64,000 nt of DNA, from the NCBI GenBank assembly GCA_020055645.1, contig CM034547.1:29326513-29390512 (forward strand), in the 5' to 3' direction. How positions within the stretch are numbered: the stretch's first letter is position 1; every line of letters starts with the position of its first letter. Made by a program: the position numbers and the translations under genes. The notes below the pieces were generated by a model, which worked only from the letters and a program-made list of their open reading frames with translations, did no database searches and was not told the origin of the DNA. Shown one piece after another: positions 26,661-41,000 of this stretch. The DNA comes from Tomocerus qinae (Eukaryota; Arthropoda; Collembola; Entomobryomorpha; Tomoceridae).

Positions 26661-29600
26661 TTAGTTAGTTAGTCCGCCGTGCACGTCAATTTCTTTGCGG
26701 CAAAGGGAAATGCCTGTGGAAGTTTTACTCTTAAAATCTTTATGGCCCCTTCTGCACTTCATAAATTCTTTTTCTGTTTTTTTGTCTCACTTTATTTTCG
26801 TAATTGCACAATGTAGTAGCTACTTTCCATTCCAGACAAGTTCTTAAGTTGGCTAGTTAGTCCAAACTTCCAAGTTACCTTTGTCTTATTATTATGCTAA
26901 CGCAGGTATTTGTGAGTTAAGTTGTCCTTTTAATGTGCGAAGACCCAATCCAATCTCTGTCAGTTGTCAGTGGTCTTGAATGCAGAATAGTGGAATATAT
27001 TAGTTTCCATTTATCCTGGGATGAAAATGATTAAAACGAACGGAGACTTGGAGGTGATACGTTAATGGTAAGTGAAAATGAGCTGCCGCGTTTTATCTGC
27101 ATCAAAAAAGAAACAACAACAATAAAATATTTAATATGCGCACATTATATCTTTTAATACAAAGAACAGACAGACAACTCACTATTCTTCACTATCTTTA
27201 CGACAAACATGCCTCCTGCCTGTCTTGTAAATATATAATGAGCTCTGAGCTCCCATATTTATTCTTTACACTATACCATAACACAATCATTTTACATATT
27301 ATTATCATATCCTGCATTCTTAATAGTAAATACCACCAATAGTACGGTACACTCTTATTACGTAACCATATTATTGCAACTATCATCTACAATTTTAGTT
27401 TTAAAGAATTCAAAGTAACACATACCTAAAAGTTGAACATTAAACTTAACGCTTAGTAAACGTGTGAAGCCAAGATATCCATGAAAAGAGCATACAGATG
27501 AATACTAATACCCCGTAGCACTGTATTACATAAATGTAATATCCAATTCTAGAAAAAATGGACACCTTCCCTTTTCTTGGGCTAAACTGAAGCTGAAAAT
27601 TGGTTCCCTAAGCTAAGTTGATACAAAGTGTTATATTGTGCTGTATAAAAAGGATTATTACTAAGACAGATAGAGATATACCTACAGGCTGAAGGAGTAA
27701 ATAACACTGAAATGTAACTCCTTGCATGCTCTGTACATTTGTATCACTTATTTAATGCCATTCCTGTTGCCTAACAAACACCAGTCACATTACTCATGAA
27801 TCATGATAAAATGTGGCTATGTCCAATTTATTTTATTCCATTTCATTTATGCACCTACATACAACTGTAACACTACCTACTACATTTGCACATTGGCGTG
27901 GTTAGGTACGTCTCCTATTCGTAACGATATGCATAACACTAACTAACTACTCACAAGTATATATATGTCATAGACTCACTGTCTTTCCGACCCATAGCCT
28001 ATGTCTCAAAAATAAAAGCTTTGGTAAAGTGTAAGCCTTTACGACGTATTTAGCAATCAGACATGGCACAATTTACACAAACGTCATTTTCATGCCAAAT
28101 ATTTTTGACTATGAAAATTTATTGTGAAAAAACATGAGTCAACATTTTCTGAACAATTTCTTTAAAAATGTGAAAAATATAATTACAATGTTTCTTCTAG
28201 AGTGTCCACAAATAAAGTAGGAACATTAATACTAACTAAATTCGTCCAATCCCTTTACACGTTTTATCTATGTTTCGATTAGCATGATAATAATCAGGTT
28301 CTTGTCTGGATATAGCAGCGAGTCTACTACATATAGTTTAGTTCGGTTTATGTGTAATATCAAGTTGGCATTTCCCTATCACCTTTGTGTGTTGTATTAT
28401 AATTTATACATTGCACAGGTAGGTAAGTTGTAGCACAAAAGCCGAGAGCAAAAGGAGATCAGCGTGCATTCCATCGAAATCATTTTTATCTATAAACACC
28501 ATAACTAGATCGAGTTGACGGTTACGTTACCATTACCATATTTATCTAATGCATATGGTTGAATCAAATTTTTATGTGTTATTTGCTAAATCTCATATTT
28601 TATTCCATTTGTCATTGGGAGACCTTCACCTCCCCACAAATACCTACAACAGCATTAAATAACACGTTAGGTCTAAATATTATTATTATACATTTGTTAC
28701 GCCTGTTGGATTCAAGTTGGTGTTGTAAATAGGTATCTATTATGTACTCAGAGAGATTTCATTTAGTCAGGGATATGATATTGAGCTGCTTTTATTTATT
28801 TTCATTATTTACAGCATGGTACAACTCCCTTGCTCCCTGCCATTGACTTTTTTCAGCCCTTTTGTTCCTCCATACAGAAATACCTTGCCCAGTTTGCAAA
28901 AACTCTATAACGATGTATTTGCACTTGCACTAGTTAGCTAATCTTCCATAGCTAACGAATGTTACATGGGATAAATTAAATAAGAGCAGTGGAGATATAC
29001 AGAGATATTGTGATTAAATACACACCAATATGTGTTAAAACAGAGTAGTTTCCTTTTCTATTGCATCGACCGAAACTAAACTGACTGCCAATGGTAAATG
29101 AACAAAATGAAACAAAACAATTTAATGTTATTCTGCAGAGGATAGATATATTATCAAGGTATGACTAAGTACTGATTGTGAGTAACCCTCCCTCTGTATA
29201 ATGTGATGATATTTCATATTACACACTAATTCATATCTCTAATCAGTATTATGTTTATTCATTTGATCGTAGTTTGATAAATCGTGATTATGATACTTGG
29301 TTCTGATAACTCAAACACATACTTAGAAAAAGGCTCCACTCTGCTTCAGGTATACATGCTATCAGTCGTTGGTTACGAGGATGAAAAAATATGCAAGCGA
29401 TAAGGATAACTCTCACATTTGTATAGGTCTATTAAGAGCGTATCGTTAGAATGATCGATTCAATAATATAATCCACAAGGAAATACCTGCTTCCATATTA
29501 TCACAAATTCATTCATTGCCTGTGTGAAAAGAGTTCTGCAAATAGTCTGTTTCAACTCAAATACAAATACAATTAAAATTGTGGGATGGAAATGGAGGCA

Positions 29601-32600
29601 AAAATCAACATAAATATGCCATTGTGGCAATGGAAATAGAAAGCCTTTTTATTGACAGCTTTCTGTGCTTTGGTTTACCTTGAGGACTCATCATCACTTG
29701 GACAGTTGCCTTTTAAAACTGCGAGTTAAATATAATGAGGCTGATATAAAAATGTTATCACATATAAAAGCATAATTTCATCCTGCAGTCCTTAGGTATA
29801 TCCGTGTAATATAAATAGAGCAGTTGGACAAGAGGATGAGCTACGTCAATGAACATCGGACAATTCAATATCACACAGTATCTCATGACAATATCAAACC
29901 AAGTCAATGTTATCCTGCACATTCACTTTTATTCTTTAGATAACCCTGTCCTGTTCAACCCAACAACCCTCTTCACCTCTATCTCCTAATTTATCAGAAT
30001 TATTTGCTTTACATTTTGCACTCGACTGGGTAATTGTATTGATTGTATCTTTAATAGCATATAAAACAGCATGATAATTAATTTAAGATTTGTCTTTTAA
30101 AAATTTTCAGATAAAAAGAGTCTAACAAAGAAATCAAGTCATTAACTATCACAAATGGTGGATATTAAAGTTTCTAGCATCATCATAGGTGCAATAATGC
30201 ATACAGGTACATACTTTAATATCTTTGTAAAGCATATGGTTGAAAGGGTAGTAACATAGTGTTCGCACTCCGCCAGCTGAAGTACTGGTGTTAACTACAA
30301 TTTGATATGGAAGTAATGAGTTAATGATTGGGCGAAGGGAGCAAGAGTTGAGTGGTTTGGTATGTCCTCTGTTCCTAGCACTTGCTTCACTTTTTCGCTA
30401 CTTTCCACCCAAGTGCAACTCTCATGCTCAAATTACTTATTAGATATATAATAATAACAAGCATTCATCTAGGATTTGATAGGAGGAAAGTGAAAAGAAT
30501 CCCATAGAAGACTACTTAGCTACTATGCTTACACGAACACACAAAGATATGTTCATAGTGCACACGATGCTAACGGAATACCACGATCATAAGAACTTAA
30601 TAAGGATGGATGCCAATCCTCATGAGATACGATGTGAAATTGATATAGATCAAAGACACTAGGTAGCTGGTATCTTCTAGTATTTAGTTCTACCACCTCC
30701 GTTCTCCTCAGACAATTCCTCCGACCAAGACTATACCCACTACATAGATTACCCTGCTGACAATGAGTAAGAGGAAGAGGTAAATCTAATATACAGTATA
30801 AGTAAGGAACAAAACATAAAACAAACCATAACCAGCCTCTCTGACTGCAGACATACATTAAACTCAGAGCAAATACATATGTGGACGTACGTTTTAAATT
30901 ACTCTGTGCGTACATAAAACATGCAAGGGTATACTTACAAGGAGAATCATATTTTTTGTCTTATAGACCATAAGTATTTTACACCAGTCTCAGTAGGTAG
31001 GTACCTCTACAAAGTTTCAATTTATACATGTACTACAGCAGGAAGGTATAAAACATAAACTGCAAAATCTTCTACATGCTCATATAAACAAGTAGGTACT
31101 TACATACTTTACGTTTGCTAAATATATTCATTTAATACCAACTTGTTTTTATGCCTTTTCTAACTATGTAGTTGTAGAATTAAAATGCAAACTTCAAAAC
31201 GATAAAATAAAGTATTTACGCAAACGAACTAATAATTGCTACACTGTTAAGACCGTCGTGCTCTCCTCCCTGTAAAGAATAACTACCTAACTACAGATAC
31301 ATAAATATAGTACATATATTATAAAACAGAGTATATAGTTATAGAATATTAAGTGTATATATATAGACAGCAGTAAGACTTAAGTTTCGTTTTTATTACA
31401 TTAAGCAAAACTTTAGCGTGCATATAAAAGTCTGAGCTGGCCAAGCTGAGTATTACTAGATTATATCTCACCAGCAAAGTTACAGTACACTAGCTAGACA
31501 TTCACCGCTTCAGCAATTTCAGACAAGTTTTATTTTAAAAGCAAAACAAGAGTACATAAAGCAACCAGTGTGTTTGTACTTGTATAGTTAGTATTAGGGG
31601 AGATTATATTGCAAGGCTAGGTTTGGTAATATGATATTCAATTTCTTCTAAACAGGAAAATTACACATTGAGAGCTGAGCCAAGTGTAAGCCGGCACTGC
31701 ACCACTGCAACTGCAACAGTTTCAAAATACACCACACTCACACATGTACAACAATGTAATAAAGTGTATGTAGTGTTATATAAAAGCCCCTATAGAAAGA
31801 GAGAGTCAAATGCAGTCAAGAATAAGAGTAACAAGAACATGCGTTAGTCCAAATCAACTCGAATTCAACTCTTGTCTTAAGACTCGTCTTGAGTTACTAC
31901 TGTACTTGAGCTCTTAAATTTGTATCTTCTGTATTAGCAGAGCAACTAGGTTAGCTGAGTGAGTATGTGCTAACCCGTTTTGTTCTGCTGCCTTCCTTCA
32001 CGTAGCTTAGCCTAAGACTTACAGAAATACTTATTTAGCGTTTTACGATTTACTGGATATGTAATGTGGAAGTATAGCTGAATGCACTAGGCCACTGACT
32101 GGACTGACAATGAGTGAATACTTGAGATGAGACTTTTTGAATCGACTGGAATGATCGCCTCTACATTTATGCACATACAATGCTCACTGTTGTAGAACAG
32201 GAAGTTTTTGTTCAGCATATATGACACTGCGTACTTTAACTCGCTGGAGAATGTAGCTAAATTACTTGGGTTATGTAATGTATGGAATTGGGAGTGCTGG
32301 AGTCTGTAAGTATGTATTCAGTCTGGAGTAGTCTCAGTGAGATCTCCAGTCCTCGCTTTGCCATTAGCGTCAACCAAAGCAAGCATCATGCAGCATTAGC
32401 TTCAAAGGGTGTAATTAATCCACTAGAACGAGATCTGTACTGGGCGGGTAGGTACTACTCTCTACAACTGTCTCTGCTATTCTACGAAAGTAGCTAACTA
32501 TTCTGTTTACTAGTTATTGTGTATTTCTATTGTGGGCATCACATTTAATCCGACTACTTACACTGCCCTGCTCTACTACCCAATGTACTTATTATTACTC

Positions 32601-35600
32601 AACCAAACCAGCTCATGCCTACTACATTCATCAGCTAAGCTTATAGAAAGACTCTTTTAATCCTATCAAGTAGTGGCTTGTGCACACATGAATAAACCTT
32701 TATGTTCTTCTGTATTCTATTACCTACTGGAGCTGACCAGTCGGAAGAAAACCTCACACACTACATAACTGTAGTAATGATAATGTTCATCCCGATACTT
32801 ACGGATATACAGCGTTTGTACTACAAAAAGATATTCCTAATAAGTAGGTGAATTGTTTCTATAGGTTAAGGAACCACATTCTAAGCATTCTACTGTAAGC
32901 AGATACACTCCATTTCAGTCAAGTCAAATAGACAGGTAATTGGACATCACATCGATATCAATTACCCGCTAGGTGCTCCGAAAGTAGAAAAAGAAAAGAA
33001 ACAGAAGAGGTGGTTCAGCAATGGAAAGGCCTGGCTAGATCAAAGTCGATTCTGTTCATAGTATTATGCTATCTGGAAATCTAGATGGGTATTTTAGTGA
33101 AGGAATATACAGACGGGCATCATGAATCAATATCAAAAGAAATTTTGGTCACAGGTCAAGTTGGTTCTTTTCCGTCTATACAATAGCCAATACTATATAA
33201 TATAGATTCCCTTTGTTTTTGATCTATAAAATAATTTACTGAGTGCCTACAAAGAATATGCAGTCAAGTCAGTTAAGTCGCAGATCAATACCACATTTGT
33301 AAAATGCACCTTATACAGAAAATAGTAGCGTAAGCACAATGTAAATACCTATAGGTACTTGATGTGCATCAATGTTGAGATTTCGAACAGTATTCGGATG
33401 TAACATAATATATAGAGCTTGGAAATTCATCGCTGAGCTTTTTATGACTATCTATGATGCATTACTTTTGATATAGAGTTGCGTAATTTCATATTAGGGT
33501 ATTTATTTCTTTATCTGAGCATAACGGGATGATGCATGGATAGATTATTTAGTGTACATAAATAAGTGGATGGTACAGATGTATGACTATTATTAACTAG
33601 TATCATCAGGTGCATTGATCACTGAACTGAAAAGAGTTGACTGGTTTAGTAATGGAATACCAAAATCCGAGCATTGATAGAGAGTCTGACTGGAAATATT
33701 TATTACATCAAAGAAATAGTTGGCCAGCTATTTGGGTTTCCGTATGTGATGGTTTGAATCCTTTTTAGCCATTAGGTATATGGTAGTTGGACTATTCTCA
33801 ATTCTGGTTGTCCTACAGTAGTTGACTTGTACTGTACTGGAGATTATACAGAGTACTTATTACCATGAGTCTAAAAACATTGATTTATGTATGTATCCTG
33901 TGAAAAGATGTAGGTTGTAGGTATTTAGTTGGACAGGCTATGTACATAGGTAAGAGGGAAACGAAACCACATACTTAAGTTATCTTTAGTTGGCTATCTA
34001 GCCTTGTAATGTAAATGTATAAAAGTGGTTTAGTTTGGTGTAGTAGTGGACTACCTACTGGCTTCTTGTCTTCACTAGCCTTTCTTGAGTTGGCTAAGAA
34101 AACGTTCTTTGGTAGCAGTCAAGGAAAAGTTTGATCAATGGAGAAGTAAAGAGAGAGAAATCCGGGAGGAACTGCTACTGCTACTACCTACCTTATCCTA
34201 CACAAATACACAGGGATAATATGATATGCACTTATGTGTTAAAGAAGCATTGCATTGCTATTCTACTGCTGGTCCTCGTCCCGATTTCCTCTGAGAACTG
34301 AGTAAGAAAAGTCTGCATTACACTACAGATGCTACCCGCAAAACTAAAGAATAAAAAAAAGCACTGAAGAAAAAGGAAAGCAACCCCGATGCAAAAACTG
34401 TCTATCTGAACATAGGCAAGTATAAACATACATAAAGTTGCAGAGGGAGGAATACTGTTTGATGTATATGGCCAGGTCACACAGCTTAGAATTCGACTTA
34501 CTAGCTAGGTAAGCAGAAGAGTGAAAGAGAAGAAGCAACAGAAAACTTTCATATCCGCCATGTCCATACATAAAGACGAATCTCAAATCGGACTTGAATC
34601 TTTTGAAAAAAATCTTTTCCGACATGGAAAGAGAAAAGTATGTTTAGCACAATCATATTACCTGATAGGAGAGAAGTTCTAAAAGATATAGTAGCCTCGT
34701 GTCTTCAAATCAAGGAAGATAGGAAGAATAGATAAAAGGAAAGAGCGGAATGAATACACGTTGCGTAGGGACAAATATTACACAAAAAGCACTCTGTATT
34801 GAGATAGAGTGCTCCAAATATACCTTAATGTATAATATGGGTTACATAGTTGTGTAAGATAGTTTTCTTTGGTTTGATTTTGGTCCGATAAACTTTTCGT
34901 AAAGGGAGGCCAGGAGTGGAAATCATATAGGAAGTAATAGCAATAGTTCGGTAGCCTCTAGCTATATAATTTCTGCGGAGAAGAAAACGGATAAAGGTGG
35001 ACTGGACAAGAGAAAGTGGATGGATGGGAACGTGTATTATAAATGGTTACATATTGTGCGTTTTATGTAGGTACTTATATATTTAAGACATGTGTGCAAT
35101 AAGGAAAATAGGAGAAAGCTGAAAAGGAGGGATAAAAGAAATCGAAGAACTGCCACTTAGTAGCAATGTCCATATTAGGAAAAGGAGTTGTAAAGGGAAA
35201 ACAGAGGAAAGCCCACGAGCAACCTCCTAAACGACAGGGTCTTGCATGCAATTTCGTGATACTATTCATATGGAATAGAAATGATGTTTGTCAAGGCTCT
35301 CCATCTCTAAAATTCACTCCGAGGCTTGTGTACTCCGTCTCTGATTTGATTTTATGCTTCTATCGGACTTGACTGCAAGGAACTTGTATTTACCAGAAAA
35401 ATCTTAATAATGCAAGCACACATACGTAAATAGTGCTCACTGAAACGGCAAATCGGAATCTAAGGATTTCCTTGTGCCTTTGTAGCCTAAATGAAAACTC
35501 CTGTTTTGATCTCGTTCTGGGAAAATTAATTTGAGTTCCAGTGGTGCAATATCTGTGTACCTAATGTTTAGCTCGAGTAATAAGTCACAGTGACAATGCT

Positions 35601-36815
35601 TAGGAGCTATGAGATGAGCCAGCTGAAACTGGAGTCTACTCAAGTCATGTCAACCCTGTTCTTTGTGTAATATAAGATATCAACTTTGTGTTCTTGCAAA
35701 CGTACATATTATTAGGACACAATAGTTCTTTAAAGAACCAAAGAGACATTACCAAAGGAGAGAGCTAGAGCTTTTGTCATTTATTAGTACAAACAGTATA
35801 CTATAAGGTGGGTATAGAATGTACTCCATGTGCATATTATGGTAAGTTTTTGGGCGATATTCCAATGAATGTGGAAAGGGAATATTGTGAATATACCAGA
35901 GACATAAAACACTAAAATTCTAGAGCAACATCAAAATGATATTAGGCTTGTAGGGACATACATAACAACCAAAGGAGACCAGAGAGTAGAGCATTCTGGC
36001 AAAACCACAGTATTGTATTATCTTGTGCAAAATTGTATACTTCTATACTCTGTCCTCCTTTACAAGTGTAAAGTTTATAATAGTGTAATAGACAACTGCT
36101 AAAAGTGGAGTCAGTTTAGCCTGAGCTCACTTCATTTCACTCTCTAGTTATTTTCTCAAGTGAAGTACAGCATTTTGAATTATTTTGGTCTCTGCTGTTG
36201 TACTCCTAATTTAATATGTACATGTAGGAATACAGGATGAGAATAGGTTAAGTCAAGGCAATTCGCTCAGACTACCTACATGGTAGTAGACTTACTATCG
36301 AGACAGAAAATGAGTTGGTTGTGCTGTGGCACGTCATGGCAGACTGATATTTGCAATATATCAGGGAAAATATTAAAAGATATATTTTAATACAGACGAG
36401 AATGGAAAAACGTACCTGAGGTCATTCATATTCCTGTCATTCTACTTTCCATCTAGGTGTTCTCTGTTCTGTTTTGCTCTTTTCTGTTCTCAGTCACTGA
36501 GTTCATAGAAGAGCGGAGTGCAACATTTCACTCCGTCCCTATTGTGTTAAATGGTATAGAACCACTAAACTAAACTGGAGACGCATATAGTTGCGATACA
36601 ATACTAGCTAAATATAACACAATGCAAAATCCTATTTTCTACCACAGCGTAGTCTATTGACATGGACCATATATGGAGTACTACTAGCTATTCATAAATA
36701 TATAGGTTAACCGGGGAGAAAATAGTCAAGTCAAAGGAATTGACTGGCAATGACGAAGAAATGAAATAGTAAATCCAGAGCGACACAAGTAAACTATTTT
36801 ACTAGACGACAATCT

Positions 36816-36848
36816 ATTCAATTTCAATTCAACACAATTCAATTCACT
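36816..36848 (+). repeat. Interrupted (ATTCA)n pentamer array
   Basis: ATTCA/ATTTCA units recur over 33 bases with one or two interruptions. Confidence 0.75.
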
Positions 36849-39800
36849 TACAGTTATTATGTAGTAAATAGTAGTACGGGACAGAAATACGGAGCAGGTA
36901 CGTCTAGGTATGTATAGTAGACGTATTTTATCTTTTCATTTATTTCTTGTTATACTTTTGCTTTTACTTGATTTGATTGTGTTATGTTGTGTTCGTTCAC
37001 TTACTTTTGTATTAGGTCGTTCTGGCTCGTCAACTCTCCTCCACTCTCTTCTGCACGGGTTTAACTTAACTAATCCCTTTCAATTCTATTATATTTGTCT
37101 CCCTTGTCACTTTCAGTTCACTGTGACAATCACAAATTGAGAAAACAATAGAAAATGGCAAGCGACACGAGAGGAAACTCGCAAAAACGCACACAGGTCC
37201 AACTTTCAGGAATTGCAATATTGCAATGCTTATTTATTGTGTATATCGTTGCACATTGATTACTGTCCTTAGTTAATGAGTCTCGTCTACTGATTAATAA
37301 TCTGAGAGAGTTCAACTGATGAGAAATGTTAATTTCTAATAGAATGGTCTTTTTATACAGGGAAATGTAAACTATTGTAAGTGTTCAATGCTCAATTCGT
37401 TCAACTTGATTCACATTTTATTCTCTGCAGTAATGAACATATACCTTTAGGTAATGTATCTACACTAGATAGTTTGTTCGCTGTAGATATACACCTGGTT
37501 GAAAATGGTAGACCGTTTCACAGTAATTACTTTTTAGTGTATATTCACAATTAGTCCGGTTGTGAATTGGATAGTGCAAAGTGAGCAGTCAGTATAGTAA
37601 CGCTTTTGAAATTCCTCCTGCGAGTTAACGAAGCTAAGGGAATATTGCTTTAACGTTCGATTAATTTTTCTAAAACTCAGAGTCGGCTTGGCTAATGTCA
37701 GGAAACGAAGAATAATACGAAACACATTCTGAGCAAGGGTTGAGAAAATAGGAATAATACACGAGTTAAGTTAAAGTTAGGTTCTGTGAGAAGGTTAACG
37801 TCTTTGATTTGACTTGGGAGAATTGTTTTCTGTCTAACTGCACTAGGAATGTATGTATATAGATATGCAATGCATACGAATTGGGTAACGTGGGAAAGCC
37901 GGGAGTGAACTAGTAACACTCTACTCCTCAGCAAGGCTCAGATACAACTGAAACCTTATGCGCCTTCACTGCACTACCTACCAACCCAAGTTAAGTTACC
38001 AACTGAACCCTATTACGTTGCTGCTAGCTTGCTTACTTCGCCCCTACTACACACTTACTGTTCCCTGCCTTACAATTTTGTATGAATAAAGCATAGTGGT
38101 CTAGCTTCCCATTATTAAGTCAACGCAGAGGAACTATATACAAATTATACAGATACTTATTATGTGCCCATAACTATTTTTTCTGAGCAACTATGCTCGG
38201 TATTTATTTGTACGTTACTATGTATGTATGTAGTAATGCAATGCATGTAATGTGTTGTGTTATGTGTGTTTTCTTTCTGTAATGTGGTTGAGTCTGGGCT
38301 ACCTGTTCTGTTTCTCTGATTCTAGCTTACTATGTGCATATTTTTAGTCGAGTTTTGTTGCGTTCCCAACTCGACATGGAAATCTATGCATGTAGTTAAA
38401 TTTCTATTTCCCCACAGCAAATAGCATGCATAAGCATATTTTTCCTATTCTGGGAGTAATTGTTTTGCTAGTGTGGTTTTATTTAGTGTATGCCTAAATG
38501 CTAGTTAGTTGAGTATACATACATAGTTAACATTATATGAATTATGAATCCCCCCATCCTTTGTGTCTGTCTTTAATGCATTTGCTATATTTATTATGTT
38601 TTCTTTTTGCTTTATAATGTCATGCAAACTGTGCCCTATTGCTGTTGCCATTTATGAAGCTATTGTTGTTACATTTAATAAGTTTGTCATTCGAATTCAA
38701 GTGGCCGGAATAAAGGGGGATACATATGTATAACCTGACTCATGCACTTGTTAGTCAAATCATAGCATAGCAGAACCAGACGGGTTTTGCCACGCCATAA
38801 TACTTTTCTGTTCTTGTGCTCTATGATTTTAGAGAGAAACATTTAATTTTAATGTTAACTTTAAGTCTCATTTGCACTTGAGTTGACGTGGTCGTTCCGT
38901 GCAGTTCTCTTCTGGCTGCGAAGCCGATTTCCATGTACAGCTTAAATTACAATGCTCTGTCCGCATATTAGAACTATTTAAATATCAGGTAACGTAAACG
39001 TAATGTAATAGTAAAGTGTAGAGTTATGCTTCAACTTATTGTAACGTGATGGATGCATTAGCATTATTTACATACCTATGTATAGGTACACAAGGATATT
39101 AACACATCTATTATAGCTCCCTATAGGAATATGTACCTAACACACAAAATAATAATTCAAATGTAAACTAAACTAGATTTAAACTGGAGTTAAAGGTAAT
39201 GCAATTGAATGAGCAGGTTGGTAATATAATGCAAAAACTCAAGTTAACTCCCATTTCCCATATTACATCCGCCCGGTGGTACTTTACTTTACTGCTCTAT
39301 TCCTTGAATTCTACTACTACGTACTATTACACTTGCACTAGTATCTTTATATAGGCAACTTAGATAAACACAGATAGTGCAAAGTTATATTATTCTATTA
39401 GGGAATTTATATTGCATGTTATATATTTTGATTTGCTTATAGTATGCAGCTAAAAGTTGAGTGAGCTGATTTTAATGTAATGCGAGTTTAGTTAGCAGAG
39501 TTGACTTGATATGGGAATGTTTACCTTGACTGCGTGAATAACGCAATTTTATAATAAAGTGTGCACGGTAATTTAATGAAATGCATTGACTTTTCTATTA
39601 CTTGAGAGAGCGAGTTTAGTGACATGGCAAGGCAAGACACTGAGTTAAGCTAAGTGTGCGATATAATCGAGGAAGAAATAGAGTTATGTTATGCATGTAC
39701 CTTATCGTTTGCTAGACGTCTTTAGGTAGACTGTCATGTCAGATATTCATGATCTAGTCTGCCTGCCCTGTCAGCTCCTATCGGCATAGAAAGCAGTTAT

Positions 39801-40235
39801 GCGTGTACCTATTTGCTTCCTTTTGCTTCCATTCTCCTAACTACGTTACAGAGGAACTCCTATGCAAAATACATAACATAATCAGGGAATTTAGCTGAAA
39901 GGCAAGGCAAAAGGAGATCACATTATTATTTAAGCCGAGAACCCAAACACCTGCTCGTCTCTACCAACCAAGAAGTTAAGATAAAGTCAAGTCAACACGA
40001 TGACTGGAATCAACTCAAAAATTTTCCGTTTATCCAACTACGCCAAGATTGACTTAAGAGAAGAGCAAAATTATGTAATTTAATGTAATAATGTGAACTC
40101 AGTCAGCAAGGAGAAAGACACTTTACTAAAATAAATTAAAGCTAGCACAAATCTTCTTTAACAACCTACCAGCTCAGAATTCTCACTTATCTACGCACAA
40201 GAACTTCAAATTTACTTTAAATAATTTTTAAAGGA

Positions 40236-40256
40236 TGCCGATCTTATAAATCGGCA
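40236..40256. repeat. Short stem-loop (7-bp stem, 7-base loop)
   Basis: TGCCGAT and ATCGGCA flank the loop CTTATAA. The stem is GC-richer than its neighbourhood and is preceded by an AT-rich stretch. It does not match the histone 3' stem-loop. Confidence 0.6.
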
Positions 40257-41000
40257 CTTGCTCCATATTTGTCAGCAGTAGTATAGTATAATCAGTTCAT
40301 CGCTTTTATTGACGAATCATAACTCATCCTGAGACACATTAAGATGTTCCATATAGGTATATAGAATTCTAAATCCTCCGTGGGTTGCGAGAAAACAAAC
40401 TACTTTTTCATCTTGACTCAAATCAGGAGAAACTTGAAGATTTTATCCAAAACCAAACAGCTTGTGAAAAGGTGCATTATCATGGATGACAGAATCCTAT
40501 ATGGAATTTAAGTAGCCAGGTATATTGAATTTCACTGGATTCTGAACACTTTCAGAGTAGGTATTGCGTACACCAAAGTAAAGTGAATTTTCTACTTAAA
40601 ATGATGATTCACATGGTAAAAAGATATTGTTGGCATCTCCGCATTATTGTGGCTTCATGTTTACTGATCTTCTATGCAGTTATATCTTTCACTAAAGCAA
40701 TACTTGCATTGCACCAATTTTTTCCAATACCACTCGTACTTACATGTTCACATGGAAATTCAGAAACTCCGTGTGCATTTACTTAGCTATGTAGGATCGT
40801 ATTATGAATGTAGGTAATGTAAGATGTGTAAATATTATCTTGTGCCCAGTAGAGTGTAGTTCTCATCTAAGTAGCATATATATAGGCCCCTCCTAATGTT
40901 ATATGCTTGAACATTTTCGGATTGCGAATCTTCCATTTATTTCCATTTTCCGTTCCAATGAGTTACATAAAATACTTACAGACTGTAAGTTGCAGGGTTA

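Larger units (their letters stand above)
26661..41000. other. Non-coding stretch upstream of the CLCA-like exon
   Basis: The first few hundred bases may hold the promoter of the minus-strand gene. Beyond that I see no coding signal. Pentamer motif clusters occur at 32916, 33261, 36722 and 39983, and the stem-loop at 40236. The interval 28040-28200 is notably AT-rich. Confidence 0.6.

Noticed and set aside
30553..30915. 120-codon minus-strand ATG frame
   Set aside because: Chance length, poor start context, no domain recognised.
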